From assembly GCA_036960605.1 (NCBI GenBank), contig JBALXI010000018.1:21279-85278 (forward strand): a DNA stretch of 64,000 nucleotides, read 5' to 3'. The DNA is from Oleispira sp036960605 (lineage in GTDB: Bacteria; Pseudomonadota; Gammaproteobacteria; Pseudomonadales; Oceanobacteraceae). The translations under genes and the position numbers were made by a program. Positions 44,006-52,740 of this stretch are shown here, in pieces (positions within the stretch are counted from its first letter, which is position 1; each line of letters starts with the position of its first letter). The notes beneath the pieces were generated by a model, which saw only the letters and a list, made by a program, of their open reading frames with translations, made no database searches and had not been told where the DNA came from.

Positions 44006-44893
44006 CTACTCATCAACCGCCGCCAGTATCTTATCCACAAACCATTGCGTCGCTCGCCCAGTATTAGTACTGCGCCAAGCACAATATTGTTGCGTGATAG
44101 GCGCGTCTTTCTCAATCTCCAATACCACCAGTTCACCGCTGTCTAGTAGTGACTCAATTTTGTGCTTAGGTAAAAAACCGACTCCGATTCCCTGCAATTG
44201 TGCCTGAATTTTTTGCTCCATATTCGCAACTCTTAACATGGACCTAGCGCCTAAACTTCTATGCGCACGAATAGGCGATTGCGTCGCGGAGTCACGTATC
44301 ACTATCGATACATACGGCTCAATGTCTTGCTCGGTTAAAGGCTGAGGCAGGGCGGTTAACGGATGCGCTTTAGCTACCACAAAAAGCCATTGGCTATTAA
44401 GAATACTTTCAAACTGAATACCTTGAATCGCACTGACAGGGGGCGGGCCACCAATAGTAATATCAGCTCGCTGCTCAATAATAGCCTCTAGCGTTCCCCC
44501 CATAACCTCTTCACTAATACTAACTTGCACGCCGCTATTAAGCTTTTGAAACTCGGCCAATATGGGATAGAAGCGTTGAATATCCCATACCGTATCAATA
44601 GCAATATTCAGTTCAGCTTCCCAGCCACTATTAACTTGGTGGGCGCTGTTCACCACATCTTGGGCAGCGACTAATAACTGTCGGCCTTGATCTAACAAAA
44701 CCTTCCCGGCAGGGGTTAATACTGAACGGCGGCCAGCGCGTTTGAAGATGGCAAAGCCTAAATCCTCTTCTAGCTTCTGCACGGTATAGGTCACCGTAGA
44801 AGGCACCCGAAACAAAGTCTGCGCTGCGCTGGCGAAGCTGCCCTTGCGGTCGATGGCATCTAATACTGTTAAGGCGTCTAGAGTCAGTTTCAT
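44006..44893 (-). CDS. LysR-family regulator of the pirin gene
   Basis: A 295-aa regulator from the ATG at 44893 (MKLTLDALTVLDAIDRKGSFASAAQTLFRVPSTVTYTVQKLEEDLGFAIFKRAGRRSVLT), with ACGGAG just upstream; another ATG lies six codons earlier. It belongs to the subgroup with an FRVPSTVTYTVQKLE helix. The effector domain has IIEQRADITIGGPPP. Divergent from the pirin gene at 45080, with 186 AT-rich bases between. Confidence 0.92.
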   Translation of the reverse strand: MKLTLDALTVLDAIDRKGSFASAAQTLFRVPSTVTYTVQKLEEDLGFAIFKRAGRRSVLTPAGKVLLDQGRQLLVAAQDVVNSAHQVNSGWEAELNIAIDTVWDIQRFYPILAEFQKLNSGVQVSISEEVMGGTLEAIIEQRADITIGGPPPVSAIQGIQFESILNSQWLFVVAKAHPLTALPQPLTEQDIEPYVSIVIRDSATQSPIRAHRSLGARSMLRVANMEQKIQAQLQGIGVGFLPKHKIESLLDSGELVVLEIEKDAPITQQYCAWRSTNTGRATQWFVDKILAAVDE

Positions 44894-45079
44894 GTTGCTC
44901 CGTGCATTCATTCTTTAATGGCTTTACTAACTGTTCAGTATTTTCGAACTAATAGATCAATATTACTCGATTTTTTAATTATATGTACTACCTATAATAG
45001 CTTTAACAGTTTGAACAGATCGAACAAAGAGCTAAATAACTAATCGAATAAACCGCCAATTGAGGCAAAGGACATACAT

Positions 45080-45748
45080 ATGAACATATTATCTCGCGAC
45101 AACTTACCTCGTGGTGGATTTGCCGGAATAGAAGAAACTCGCTTAGTGAAAGATGCGCAAATAGGTGGCAAGACTGATACTTGGGATGGCTTAGGTAGCT
45201 TTGTCTATTTGGCCGATGCTCGCTATGTTCCTTTCGGCGAGTCGGGCATGCATCCTCATCTTGAAGTCGACGTCATCACCATCATGCTAGAGGGCCGCCT
45301 TACTCATGAAGGTTCAATGGAACACGGTCAATCTATGGTGGCCAATCAGGCACAAGTTCAACGAGCGGGTGGTGAAGGCTTTGATCATAATGAAATTAAC
45401 CCCGACGAAGGCCGTACCCGTTTATTACAAGTATGGGCATTACCAGAAACAGCTGGCAGCAACGCCGCTTATAAAATTTACGATACCAACGATGGTCAGC
45501 TACACCGCATTTATGGCGGCAACCCAGAACAAACAAAAAGCTTTGATAGCCATACCGTAATCGATACCGGCTTGGTGTATAAAAATTTCGAAGTAAAGCG
45601 CACAGGCGAAACTCTGGTCTACGTGGTTAACGGAGAAGCCATAGTGAATGGGCAATTGGTTAAAGATGGCGACTTAATACGTGCCGATGTCATAGACCTT
45701 AAAGTGATTAGCAAAGATGCCCACTTAACGCTGATTAGCCTTGAATAA
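45080..45748 (+). CDS. Pirin-family bicupin (YhaK-like)
   Basis: A 222-aa protein behind AAAGGAC. SFVYLADARYVPFGESGMHPHLEVDVITIMLEGRLTHEGSMEHGQSM holds the His-rich metal site of the N-terminal cupin, and EGFDHNEINPDEGRTRLLQVW continues the pirin pattern. The second cupin is shorter. YhaK-like pirins react to oxidants or quercetin-like compounds. Very likely controlled by the divergent LysR protein. Confidence 0.9.
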   Translation: MNILSRDNLPRGGFAGIEETRLVKDAQIGGKTDTWDGLGSFVYLADARYVPFGESGMHPHLEVDVITIMLEGRLTHEGSMEHGQSMVANQAQVQRAGGEGFDHNEINPDEGRTRLLQVWALPETAGSNAAYKIYDTNDGQLHRIYGGNPEQTKSFDSHTVIDTGLVYKNFEVKRTGETLVYVVNGEAIVNGQLVKDGDLIRADVIDLKVISKDAHLTLISLE

Positions 45749-45760
45749 AATCCAACAAAA

Positions 45761-45790
45761 GGTCGGTAGAAGCATGGGCTTTCTACCGCC
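45761..45790 (+). terminator. Hairpin after the pirin gene
   Basis: CGGTAGAA-GC pairs with GC-TTTCTACCG around a short loop. There is only a weak T content downstream, so termination efficiency is doubtful; it may serve both convergent genes. Confidence 0.45.
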
Positions 45791-45820
45791 TCCTTGCGTT
45801 CTTCATCTACACGGCTGCAG

Positions 45821-46405
45821 CTACAACTCAGCAATCAACTCATCAGCAGTTGCAACATTCGCATAAGCAAAACTCAGCCCCGCCATAAACGCCGCCTGAA
45901 CCTGAGCAGCAGGCACCATCACCCCATCAAATTCCACATCCAGCGTCGCACACGCATCATGGGCTACGGCACACTCATAACCAAGGTCTGATGCTGCACG
46001 TGTTACTGCATCAACACACATATGCGTCATCGCGCCAACGATCACTAGCTTGGTAATACCCGCGTCATCCAATACCTTTTGAAGATCGGTATCGCGGAAG
46101 CTATTAATCTGATGTTTCAAAATCACCGATTCACTGTCTTGCGCAGCAACCGACGAATGAATCTTAGCGCCATCAGAACCCGGCAAAAAGAACGGCGCCT
46201 CATCGGTAGGAAATTCATGGCGCACATGCACAACCGGTAACTCTTGCTGACGGAACTTAACCAGCAACTTAGCCCCTTGCTCGGCCGCCGCTTCTGTACC
46301 GACTAACGGATTCTTAGCGCCGCTATACGTTGGAAAATAATCGTTTTGAAAATCGATTAATAAAAGCGCGGTATTGTTAGTCGTCTTAGTGTTTGTAATC
46401 GTCAT
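45821..46405 (-). CDS. Isochorismatase-family cysteine hydrolase
   Basis: A 194-aa protein with the Asp-Lys-Cys triad of the family: LLIDFQNDYF near residue 17, VILKHQINSFRDTDL (Lys near 93) and GAMTHMCVDAVTRAASDLGYECAVAHDAC (Cys near 129). It could be a nicotinamidase-like amidase or a carbamoyl hydrolase; substrate unknown. Divergent from the GlxA-type regulator at 46589. A fragment of a second copy lies at 56125. Confidence 0.92.
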   Translation of the reverse strand: MTITNTKTTNNTALLLIDFQNDYFPTYSGAKNPLVGTEAAAEQGAKLLVKFRQQELPVVHVRHEFPTDEAPFFLPGSDGAKIHSSVAAQDSESVILKHQINSFRDTDLQKVLDDAGITKLVIVGAMTHMCVDAVTRAASDLGYECAVAHDACATLDVEFDGVMVPAAQVQAAFMAGLSFAYANVATADELIAEL

Positions 46406-46588
46406 CTTTTTTACCTTTTATTTTAGTGCTTGATCGTTGTCGTAAAAGTGTGTGTAGCGGTTTGTGACCGTGAAGCTATTATTGCCAATCACAGCGCAAT
46501 GCACTAAAGTCAAAACGGGCATAAAACAGGCAAAATCGGTCAATCGTGCTAATTGTTAAAAAAGTAGAGATAAAGGGGGGGAAGAAGC

Positions 46589-47515
46589 ATGAAAGTACAA
46601 ATAGTTAACTACCCAGGCGCCATGCAAACCGCAACGCAGGGCTTGTATGAAATGTTTCTACTCGCCAATCGCTTTGCAGAAGAGCACGATTTAAAAGAAC
46701 GCTTCGATGTGGAAATAATAGAAGTCGCAGAACTCACGAACACCAAAATAGAAAGTGTAAAGCGTAAAAATAACATCGTCATCTTGCCGCCCAATATCGT
46801 CGACGAATATTATCTCTCCCCCGAAGAAGAACTTAACCAGTGGATCGTAAAACAACATAAGCAAGGCGCAGTAATCTGTGCGGTCTGTGCAGGCACCTTC
46901 ATATTAGCCAAGACCGGATTACTCAATAATCGCCCAGCCACAACGCACTGGGGATTATCAAATCAACTACAAACGTTATTCACCGAGGTAAAGGTCAACA
47001 GCGAAAAAATAATCATCAACGACGGTGACCTGATAACGGCGGGTGGCTTAATGTCTTGGATGGATTTAGGTCTAGAGCTGGTGGCGCAGTTTTTAAACCC
47101 CGCAGTCATGCGCCAATTAGGAAAGTTCTTAATTATCGATACCGCACCGCGAGAACAGCGCTATTACCAATGCTTCAACCCAAGGTTTGACCATGGCGAC
47201 GATGTCATCCATAAAATACAAACCCACCTACACGCCAAATACCATACCCGCCTAACCGTTGCGTCTCTGGCAAATAAAAGCCACCTATCGGAACGCACCT
47301 TTGCTCGCCACTTTATACAAGCGACAGGGTTTAAAGCAAATGAATACCTACAGCGACTTAGAATTCAAAAAGCCTGTGAGTTATTAGAATCAACCAAAAA
47401 AACGTTTGAAGTAATTGCTTATGACGTGGGCTATGAAGACGTGAGCGCGTGCCGTAAATCATTTGTTAAAATAATGGGCTTAACGCCGAAAGAATTTCGA
47501 CGTCGATTTGTGTAA
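46589..47515 (+). CDS. GlxA-type AraC-family regulator
   Basis: A 308-aa regulator with an N-terminal DJ-1/PfpI-like domain (NNIVILPPNIVDEYYLS, AVCAGTFILAKTGLLNNRPATTHWG, INDGDLITAGG) and a C-terminal AraC double HTH (ARHFIQATGFKANEYLQRLRIQKACELLES, YDVGYEDVSACRKSFVKIMGLTPKEFRRRF). Start behind a G-rich GGGGGGAAGAAGC run. Probable regulator of the divergent isochorismatase. Two decayed partial copies lie at 56217 and 58251. Confidence 0.93.
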   Translation: MKVQIVNYPGAMQTATQGLYEMFLLANRFAEEHDLKERFDVEIIEVAELTNTKIESVKRKNNIVILPPNIVDEYYLSPEEELNQWIVKQHKQGAVICAVCAGTFILAKTGLLNNRPATTHWGLSNQLQTLFTEVKVNSEKIIINDGDLITAGGLMSWMDLGLELVAQFLNPAVMRQLGKFLIIDTAPREQRYYQCFNPRFDHGDDVIHKIQTHLHAKYHTRLTVASLANKSHLSERTFARHFIQATGFKANEYLQRLRIQKACELLESTKKTFEVIAYDVGYEDVSACRKSFVKIMGLTPKEFRRRFV

Positions 47516-47568
47516 ACTCATGCTCTGGATATAAAAGCACCTGATTATCAAAGAAAAGTGAATTCATC

Positions 47569-48171
47569 ATGGCAATCGTTGACGACAAATTAATACAAGC
47601 CTTTGAAACCTCAGAGAGCTTTTATGAATGGCTAAGGCTAAACCACAAAACAGAAACCGAGCTGTGGCTGAAACTCTATAAAAAGGGATCAGGCATACAA
47701 TCAATCGATTGGAACGACGCCGTTAAAGTAGCCTTATGCTGGGGCTGGATAGATGGCATTAAAAAATCAGTCGATAGTGAATGTTATGTTCAGCGAGTGA
47801 CCCCACGGCGTGCCAAGAGCATCTGGTCGAAACGTAATACCGAGCACGTAGAAGCCTTGATCGAGCAAGGGCTGATGCAACCCGCAGGACTTACCCTTGT
47901 GGAGGCAGCCAAAGCCGATGGGCGCTGGCAAGCGGCGTATTCAACGTCTGACGGCCTAGTGATGCCAGAAGACTTTCTGGCCGCTGTCGAGTCCAGCTCA
48001 GTAAATAATTCAAATGATAAAAGAAGTACAAAAGATTTTTTTTCCACCCTCAGTAAGAGCAGCCGTAATATCATTGTGCATGGCTTACAATCGGCTAAAA
48101 AAGAAGAGACCCGTAAAAAACGCTTCGATAAATTTCTGGCGATGCTAGATGACAATATAAAGCCTAAATAA
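47569..48171 (+). CDS. YdeI/OmpD-associated family protein
   Basis: A 200-aa protein starting 53 bp after the GlxA gene. FETSESFYEWLRLNHKTETELWLKLYKKGSGIQSIDWNDAVKVALCWGWIDGIKKSVD and YVQRVTPRRAKSIWSKRN are the family hallmarks. The C-terminal region (FFSTLSKSSRNIIVHGLQSAKKEETRKKRFDKFLAML) is the usual basic helix. Function not established; linked to stress or antimicrobial-peptide resistance in some bacteria. Confidence 0.9.
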   Translation: MAIVDDKLIQAFETSESFYEWLRLNHKTETELWLKLYKKGSGIQSIDWNDAVKVALCWGWIDGIKKSVDSECYVQRVTPRRAKSIWSKRNTEHVEALIEQGLMQPAGLTLVEAAKADGRWQAAYSTSDGLVMPEDFLAAVESSSVNNSNDKRSTKDFFSTLSKSSRNIIVHGLQSAKKEETRKKRFDKFLAMLDDNIKPK

Positions 48172-48220
48172 GTATAAAACCTAAATAGAATAGAGAATGT
48201 AAATTAGTGATGTTTACTTA

Positions 48221-48238
48221 GGCCTGCATAATCAGGCC
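48221..48238. other. Small hairpin downstream of the YdeI-like gene
   Basis: GGCCTG-CATAAT-CAGGCC, 6-bp arms, without a T-tract. It is a possible weak terminator in the 177-bp gap before the next regulator gene. Confidence 0.35.
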
Positions 48239-48348
48239 GTTAAAGGCTTGGCCCATCTCACCTATTTAATGTCCCTTGTGGCAATAAACAAACAGTTATA
48301 ACTGTGTATCCTACTTTCCTTATTACTTCATAATTCTGAGATAGCGAT

Positions 48349-49392
48349 ATGCTCTCCAAATCTGAACCTTTGCGCAGTTCATTAAATGATCAGTCTTATC
48401 CTATTAGTGTGACTCTTTTTGCTTTTGATCATGCCCTTGCATCGACGATTACCGGGGTATTGGATTTACTGAGTATGGTCGGGGTCGCATGGAATAATAT
48501 TCATGGCTTACCGGCTACCCCATTATTTGATGTGAAAATAGTGAGCCTAGACGGTAAATCTGTACGTTGCAGGAATGGCATTACTTTGAATGTAGAGTGT
48601 GCGCTTGCGGATATTGATAATACCGATTTATTATTGGTGCCGAGTATTGGTGGCGATATGGAGCAAGTACTGCACGATAATCGGGCGGTATTACCCTTGC
48701 TTCGTTATCATCATCAACGTGGAGTCGAAATTGCCGGCAATTGCAGCGGTACTTTCTTTTTGGCAGAAGCGGGTTTACTCGATGGCAAAATCGCGACGAC
48801 CTATTGGGGATATAAAGATTTATTTCAGCAACGCTATCCTAACGTAAATCTTAAATCTGAGCAGTTGATTACAGAAGCCGGTGCCATTTATTGCTCGGGC
48901 GGAGGTATGGCTTGGTTAGATTTAACCTTGCTTATGATTGAGCGTTTCTGTGGTCATGAAGTCGCTCGGGAAACGGCTAGAGCCTATGTCATCGATATTG
49001 ATCGTAATAATCCTTCGGCATCTTACAGTACGGTTCGAGGTAAAAAATATCATCAAGATGTTGATATTTTGTCGATTCAAGACTGGATGGAGAATAATTT
49101 TCAAGGGGATGTTAATCAAGTAGGGTTAGCCGAGCAGTGTAATCTGACGTTAAGAACCTTTAAACGTCGATTCAAGTGTGCCACTGGGGATACGCCATTA
49201 CATTATTTGCAATCATTGCGCATTGAAGCGGCTAAGAAATTACTGGTTACCTCGTTAATGGCGATTGAGGATGTGACGTATGAAGTCGGTTATGAAGATT
49301 TAAGCTCATTCTCTAAGTTATTTAAAAAACATGCAGGCGTCACCCCCGCTATTTATCGTAATAAATTTAAGCGGGGGCGGCTGGCGGGTTAA
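48349..49392 (+). CDS. GlxA-type AraC-family regulator
   Basis: A 347-aa regulator with a DJ-1/PfpI-like domain (DNTDLLLVPSIGGDMEQVLH, IAGNCSGTFFLAEAGLLDGKIATTYWGY, AIYCSGGGMAWLDL) and an AraC HTH pair (TLRTFKRRFKCATGDTPLHYLQSLRIEAAKKLL, YEVGYEDLSSFSKLFKKHAGVTPAIYRNKF). It ends overlapping the convergent desaturase gene by 4 bp. It may regulate the lipid-modifying cluster downstream. Confidence 0.92.
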   Translation: MLSKSEPLRSSLNDQSYPISVTLFAFDHALASTITGVLDLLSMVGVAWNNIHGLPATPLFDVKIVSLDGKSVRCRNGITLNVECALADIDNTDLLLVPSIGGDMEQVLHDNRAVLPLLRYHHQRGVEIAGNCSGTFFLAEAGLLDGKIATTYWGYKDLFQQRYPNVNLKSEQLITEAGAIYCSGGGMAWLDLTLLMIERFCGHEVARETARAYVIDIDRNNPSASYSTVRGKKYHQDVDILSIQDWMENNFQGDVNQVGLAEQCNLTLRTFKRRFKCATGDTPLHYLQSLRIEAAKKLLVTSLMAIEDVTYEVGYEDLSSFSKLFKKHAGVTPAIYRNKFKRGRLAG

Positions 49393-50336
49393 AAAACTCG
49401 TTGAGTTTCTATCGGTACCAGTTTCTGACTTTTCTTCTGGCGTAATTTCTTACTCCATGGGGCCAGTTCTTGATAAACGAAATCATGTTTTTTATAGCCT
49501 TCAATTTCTGAGAATAAACCCATCTTAGAATCTTTCTTGAAGTGATCCCCGTGAATAAACGTACCGTGAATAATATCAAAGAAATTGGTCATCAGACCAA
49601 AGTTCGAATTGGCTTCGGCTGGGTTTTGAGAGTGATGAAAGCGATGATTTGGCGCCGCACTGAATATATAATTCAGGAACCCTAAACGAAAGTCTGCATT
49701 GATATGCTGATAAGGCGCTAATAGCATAAAGATACTGAAGCGTAATATGAGAAACTCTTTACTCACCCCCAGTATGTACATTGGAGTATAGACTAATGCG
49801 AATGCCACCAGATAACTCATAAAATTATTGCGAAAGTTATTAAGCCAATAAATGGAAGACGGTGAGTGGTGGGTTGCGTGTCCGCGCCATAAAAAATTGT
49901 TCACATGAACTAATCGATGAGCCCAATAGCCGAAAAATTCCATCAGGAAAAAGGCGATAATGGCCTCTTGATAGAGCGGTAAAGTCGAAAGCCCTAAGCC
50001 ATCTTCGTAGCCGAACGATTCCAATACCATTCTAACAATAGTCACATGAAAAAAGGATATCGCAGGTATCACTAAAAAGTTATTGAACAAATAGAAAGTA
50101 GCGTCTGTTTTGAATTCTCCTTTCTCAAATTTATGGCCTGTTCTATAAGGAATTAGCTTCTCAAAGAAGGTGCAGAATACGATTGCGATTACTCGGAGAA
50201 GAATAAGATAAAGAAACAACGATAGATCGGTTTCCATCGTATTCAATCCGAAAATAATGCCAATAAAAATAGTCAGTGATAACGGGAAGCCCACTACCGA
50301 CAGTGTTCTATAGCTGATGCTTTCTTTCGCTAACAT
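49389..50336 (-). CDS. Sterol desaturase/fatty acid hydroxylase family protein
   Basis: A 315-aa inner-membrane di-iron enzyme with the histidine boxes HRLVH (GYWAHRLVHVNNF), HATHH (WRGHATHHSPSS) and HRFHH (APNHRFHHSQNP), plus four or more hydrophobic segments. Members hydroxylate or desaturate sterols, fatty acids or carotenoid-like lipids. The start shares a base with the stop of the gene at 50336 (TAATG overlap), so they are coupled. The C-terminal tail is basic. Confidence 0.92.
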   Translation of the reverse strand: MLAKESISYRTLSVVGFPLSLTIFIGIIFGLNTMETDLSLFLYLILLRVIAIVFCTFFEKLIPYRTGHKFEKGEFKTDATFYLFNNFLVIPAISFFHVTIVRMVLESFGYEDGLGLSTLPLYQEAIIAFFLMEFFGYWAHRLVHVNNFLWRGHATHHSPSSIYWLNNFRNNFMSYLVAFALVYTPMYILGVSKEFLILRFSIFMLLAPYQHINADFRLGFLNYIFSAAPNHRFHHSQNPAEANSNFGLMTNFFDIIHGTFIHGDHFKKDSKMGLFSEIEGYKKHDFVYQELAPWSKKLRQKKSQKLVPIETQRVF

Positions 50337-51127
50337 TAGCGGCTCCTTTTTATTAAATTTTTAAGTGATTTACCGATACCAACCATCAGGCTGGTTAAAT
50401 TAAGTTCTATCCACACCAATAGTGCGTTGCCTTTCATATAATCTGGATTGCAGTTCAAATAAAACTGGGCGTGAGGATCATCTTCTATTCGCTTTAAGGC
50501 CCGCGCACTGAGTGCTCTTCGAGGCGTCACTTGAGATTTCACCAAGTATTTTTCTTGATCGTTAAAAGTAAGTCCCCGCACTTTTGCGCCTGCCATTAAT
50601 AATGCATTGATCTTATCGGGCATGGGCTTTAACGATGGATAGAAACTGTGTGAATTAGCCGCTACTGCAGAATAGACCACGGGGTTGGAGGCTAATAACA
50701 TATAGCTGATGGGAGTATTCCAATTGAATGTTTTGAAACGAATAAATTCAGATAACCCGTATAAAGCAGCCAGGCTGCCGAAACTATACCCTGATTTGAA
50801 ATAGGCCCCGGCACAAAAAATTGCTTGGTTGCCGTATTTTTCTAATTTAAAATTTAGGATGGTGACGTTAATAAAGCCAATGATCTCGTCGTATTCACCA
50901 TAAAATAAACAGAGACGAATATCTTGTTTTTGTAAGAAAGTTTGGCAAAATTCAGTGTAATTTAAATCTTCAGAGTGCTCGTGATATATGTCGAAAACCT
51001 GCTTGCTCAGTTGATCCCTTCTGTCCACCGATAACGTGGCGAGTTTCACAATGTTTATTTTCTTTAACGACTTACTCGTCCGCCTCATAATCGTTGAACT
51101 TATTTTCATTAGCATGTTTAAATCCAT
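50336..51127 (-). CDS. GNAT-like protein of unknown function
   Basis: A 263-aa protein. Residues about 35-160 follow an acyltransferase-like strand order (VFDIYHEHSEDLNYTEFCQTFLQKQDIRLCLFYGEYDEIIGFINVTILNF) but the usual CoA-binding RxxGxG motif is not evident. The C-terminal SLMVGIGKSLKNLIKRSR is amphipathic. It is cotranscribed with the desaturase and divergent from a flavin amine oxidase gene, so it probably acts in the same lipid pathway. Not assigned to a family. Confidence 0.65.
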   Translation of the reverse strand: MDLNMLMKISSTIMRRTSKSLKKINIVKLATLSVDRRDQLSKQVFDIYHEHSEDLNYTEFCQTFLQKQDIRLCLFYGEYDEIIGFINVTILNFKLEKYGNQAIFCAGAYFKSGYSFGSLAALYGLSEFIRFKTFNWNTPISYMLLASNPVVYSAVAANSHSFYPSLKPMPDKINALLMAGAKVRGLTFNDQEKYLVKSQVTPRRALSARALKRIEDDPHAQFYLNCNPDYMKGNALLVWIELNLTSLMVGIGKSLKNLIKRSR

Positions 51128-51323
51128 TTTCGCAAAGCAGTAAAAATAAAGACGTAAGATTACATCGTTGAAATAATATTATTATCGGCATAAATGACAT
51201 AAAAACGGTGAGATGGGCCAAACAGACAATAAATATTTATTTACTTTATTTTTATAGTTTTCTCGGTTTATGGTGTTGGCTTTTATAGTCATTAGCCAAA
51301 ACGCAACCTTAAAGGAAAATTAC

Positions 51324-52664
51324 ATGCAGCCTAGTATTGAAGAGGATATTGCCATTATTGGTGCTGGAATGGCGGGCCTGCATATGGCTTTGAGCTTAAA
51401 GGATAGGGGTTATAAAAATGTCACAATTTATGAGGCGGCTGATCGAGTAGGAGGAAAGTGTTATACCAAGATCGTTGAGGGCTGTGCCATTGATTTTGGT
51501 GCCGGTATTATTCCTGGTGAGTCTAGCGTAGTCGCTTTGTGCGAGCGTTTTAATATTGAATTGATACCGACTGAGCTATATGGCAACTACGTTAGCTCAG
51601 GAGCTGTTAGAAAAGCAGGGCTTAAGCTGACAATGGCGCTCAAGTTTCTGGATAAAATACAGATGGGCAAGCTGCGTAAATTGATCGATAAGTTTAATGT
51701 TCCAGATCCTCTGCTTGATGTTAATGATAAACGTTGGCAAGAATTGTCTTTGCCATTGTCTTTAGTATTACAACGAGAAGGACTGAATCTAGCCGCGGGC
51801 TTTTGTAATCGAATCTTATACACATACGGTTATGGCACGGCAGATGAAATTCCTGCTTATTATGGCTTTGAATTCTTTCGCCTTTGGTTAGATGCGTTTA
51901 TCGGGCAAAAGCTTTATGTTGCGAAGAGGGGTTATCAGGCATTGCCATTAGCGATGGCTGAGAAAGGGGGGTTGAATATAAAGCTAAGTAAAAAAGTGAG
52001 CGATATTCAGCATAACGGCAATAAAGTTAGCTGCAGGTTTACTGATGGCTCGGTGGTTGAGACTGATTTTTTGATTAACTCAATGCCGCATGGGGTACTT
52101 AATCGGGCTTCGCCTTTTGCAGGTATCAACGAGTTTGATTATGAGGTTGGCCTGATCGAAAAACAGACGTCTGCTTTTATTTCTGAGCACCTCACTGAAT
52201 CTCGACCTGGCCATGTTAATTTTCTGGTTTCGCAACCGCAGGCACGAGAAGAGAGCAGTAAAATAAAGAGGAAAACAAAGGGTAAAATAAAGAGTAGTGA
52301 CAGAAAGAACCGTGAATTGACCAGTTATTATTGCGCGCCTAACTTCACCATTAAAGATCATCATCTTTCTGCAGATGAATCAGCACAACTGATTAACCGC
52401 AGCCTGAACAATTATTATGATTTAAAGCAATTCCGCATACTGGATCGAATGAGGTGGTCTTATTTCCCGCAGCTTTCTCCTGAAGCGATCGCAGCAGGTG
52501 AATTGGCCCAGATATTTTGCCAGCAAGGCGAAGATAGAGTTTGGAATATTGGCTCGGCATGTAGCTTTGAGACGGTGGTGAATGTGATTGATTATAATCA
52601 AAAGATATTGAATAAATTCAATTTACCTTCTAATGACGCGTTAGCGCCAGCGCTTACGGCATAG
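51324..52664 (+). CDS. FAD-dependent amine oxidase/desaturase-like oxidoreductase
   Basis: A 446-aa flavoprotein from the ATG at 51324, behind AAGGAAAA; 18 upstream codons are open but unlikely. IAIIGAGMAGLHMALSLKDRGYKNVTIYEAADRVGGK is the Rossmann dinucleotide motif plus the conserved Arg-x-Gly-Gly of amine-oxidase/phytoene-desaturase relatives. RMRWSYFPQLSPEA lies in the C-terminal FAD region. A Lys/Ser-rich insert occurs near residues 310-330 (KIKRKTKGKIKSSDRKN). Divergent from the GNAT-like and desaturase genes. Substrate unknown. Confidence 0.87.
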   Translation: MQPSIEEDIAIIGAGMAGLHMALSLKDRGYKNVTIYEAADRVGGKCYTKIVEGCAIDFGAGIIPGESSVVALCERFNIELIPTELYGNYVSSGAVRKAGLKLTMALKFLDKIQMGKLRKLIDKFNVPDPLLDVNDKRWQELSLPLSLVLQREGLNLAAGFCNRILYTYGYGTADEIPAYYGFEFFRLWLDAFIGQKLYVAKRGYQALPLAMAEKGGLNIKLSKKVSDIQHNGNKVSCRFTDGSVVETDFLINSMPHGVLNRASPFAGINEFDYEVGLIEKQTSAFISEHLTESRPGHVNFLVSQPQAREESSKIKRKTKGKIKSSDRKNRELTSYYCAPNFTIKDHHLSADESAQLINRSLNNYYDLKQFRILDRMRWSYFPQLSPEAIAAGELAQIFCQQGEDRVWNIGSACSFETVVNVIDYNQKILNKFNLPSNDALAPALTA

Positions 52665-52676
52665 CGATCTCATAAA

Positions 52677-52704
52677 AAAGGCCATACTTTTCAGCATGGC
52701 CTTT
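52677..52704. terminator. Terminator between amine oxidase and GMC genes
   Basis: AAAGGCCAT pairs with ATGGCCTTT around a 10-nt loop, with A residues on the left and T residues on the right. It can act in both directions for the convergent genes. Confidence 0.8.
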
Positions 52705-52740
52705 CAATCAGACAGATGACAAAAGAGATGACAAAAGAGA

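Noticed and set aside
52714..52737. Two tandem 12-bp copies of AGATGACAAAAG before the GMC stop
   Set aside because: A short non-coding slippage duplication with no sign of function.
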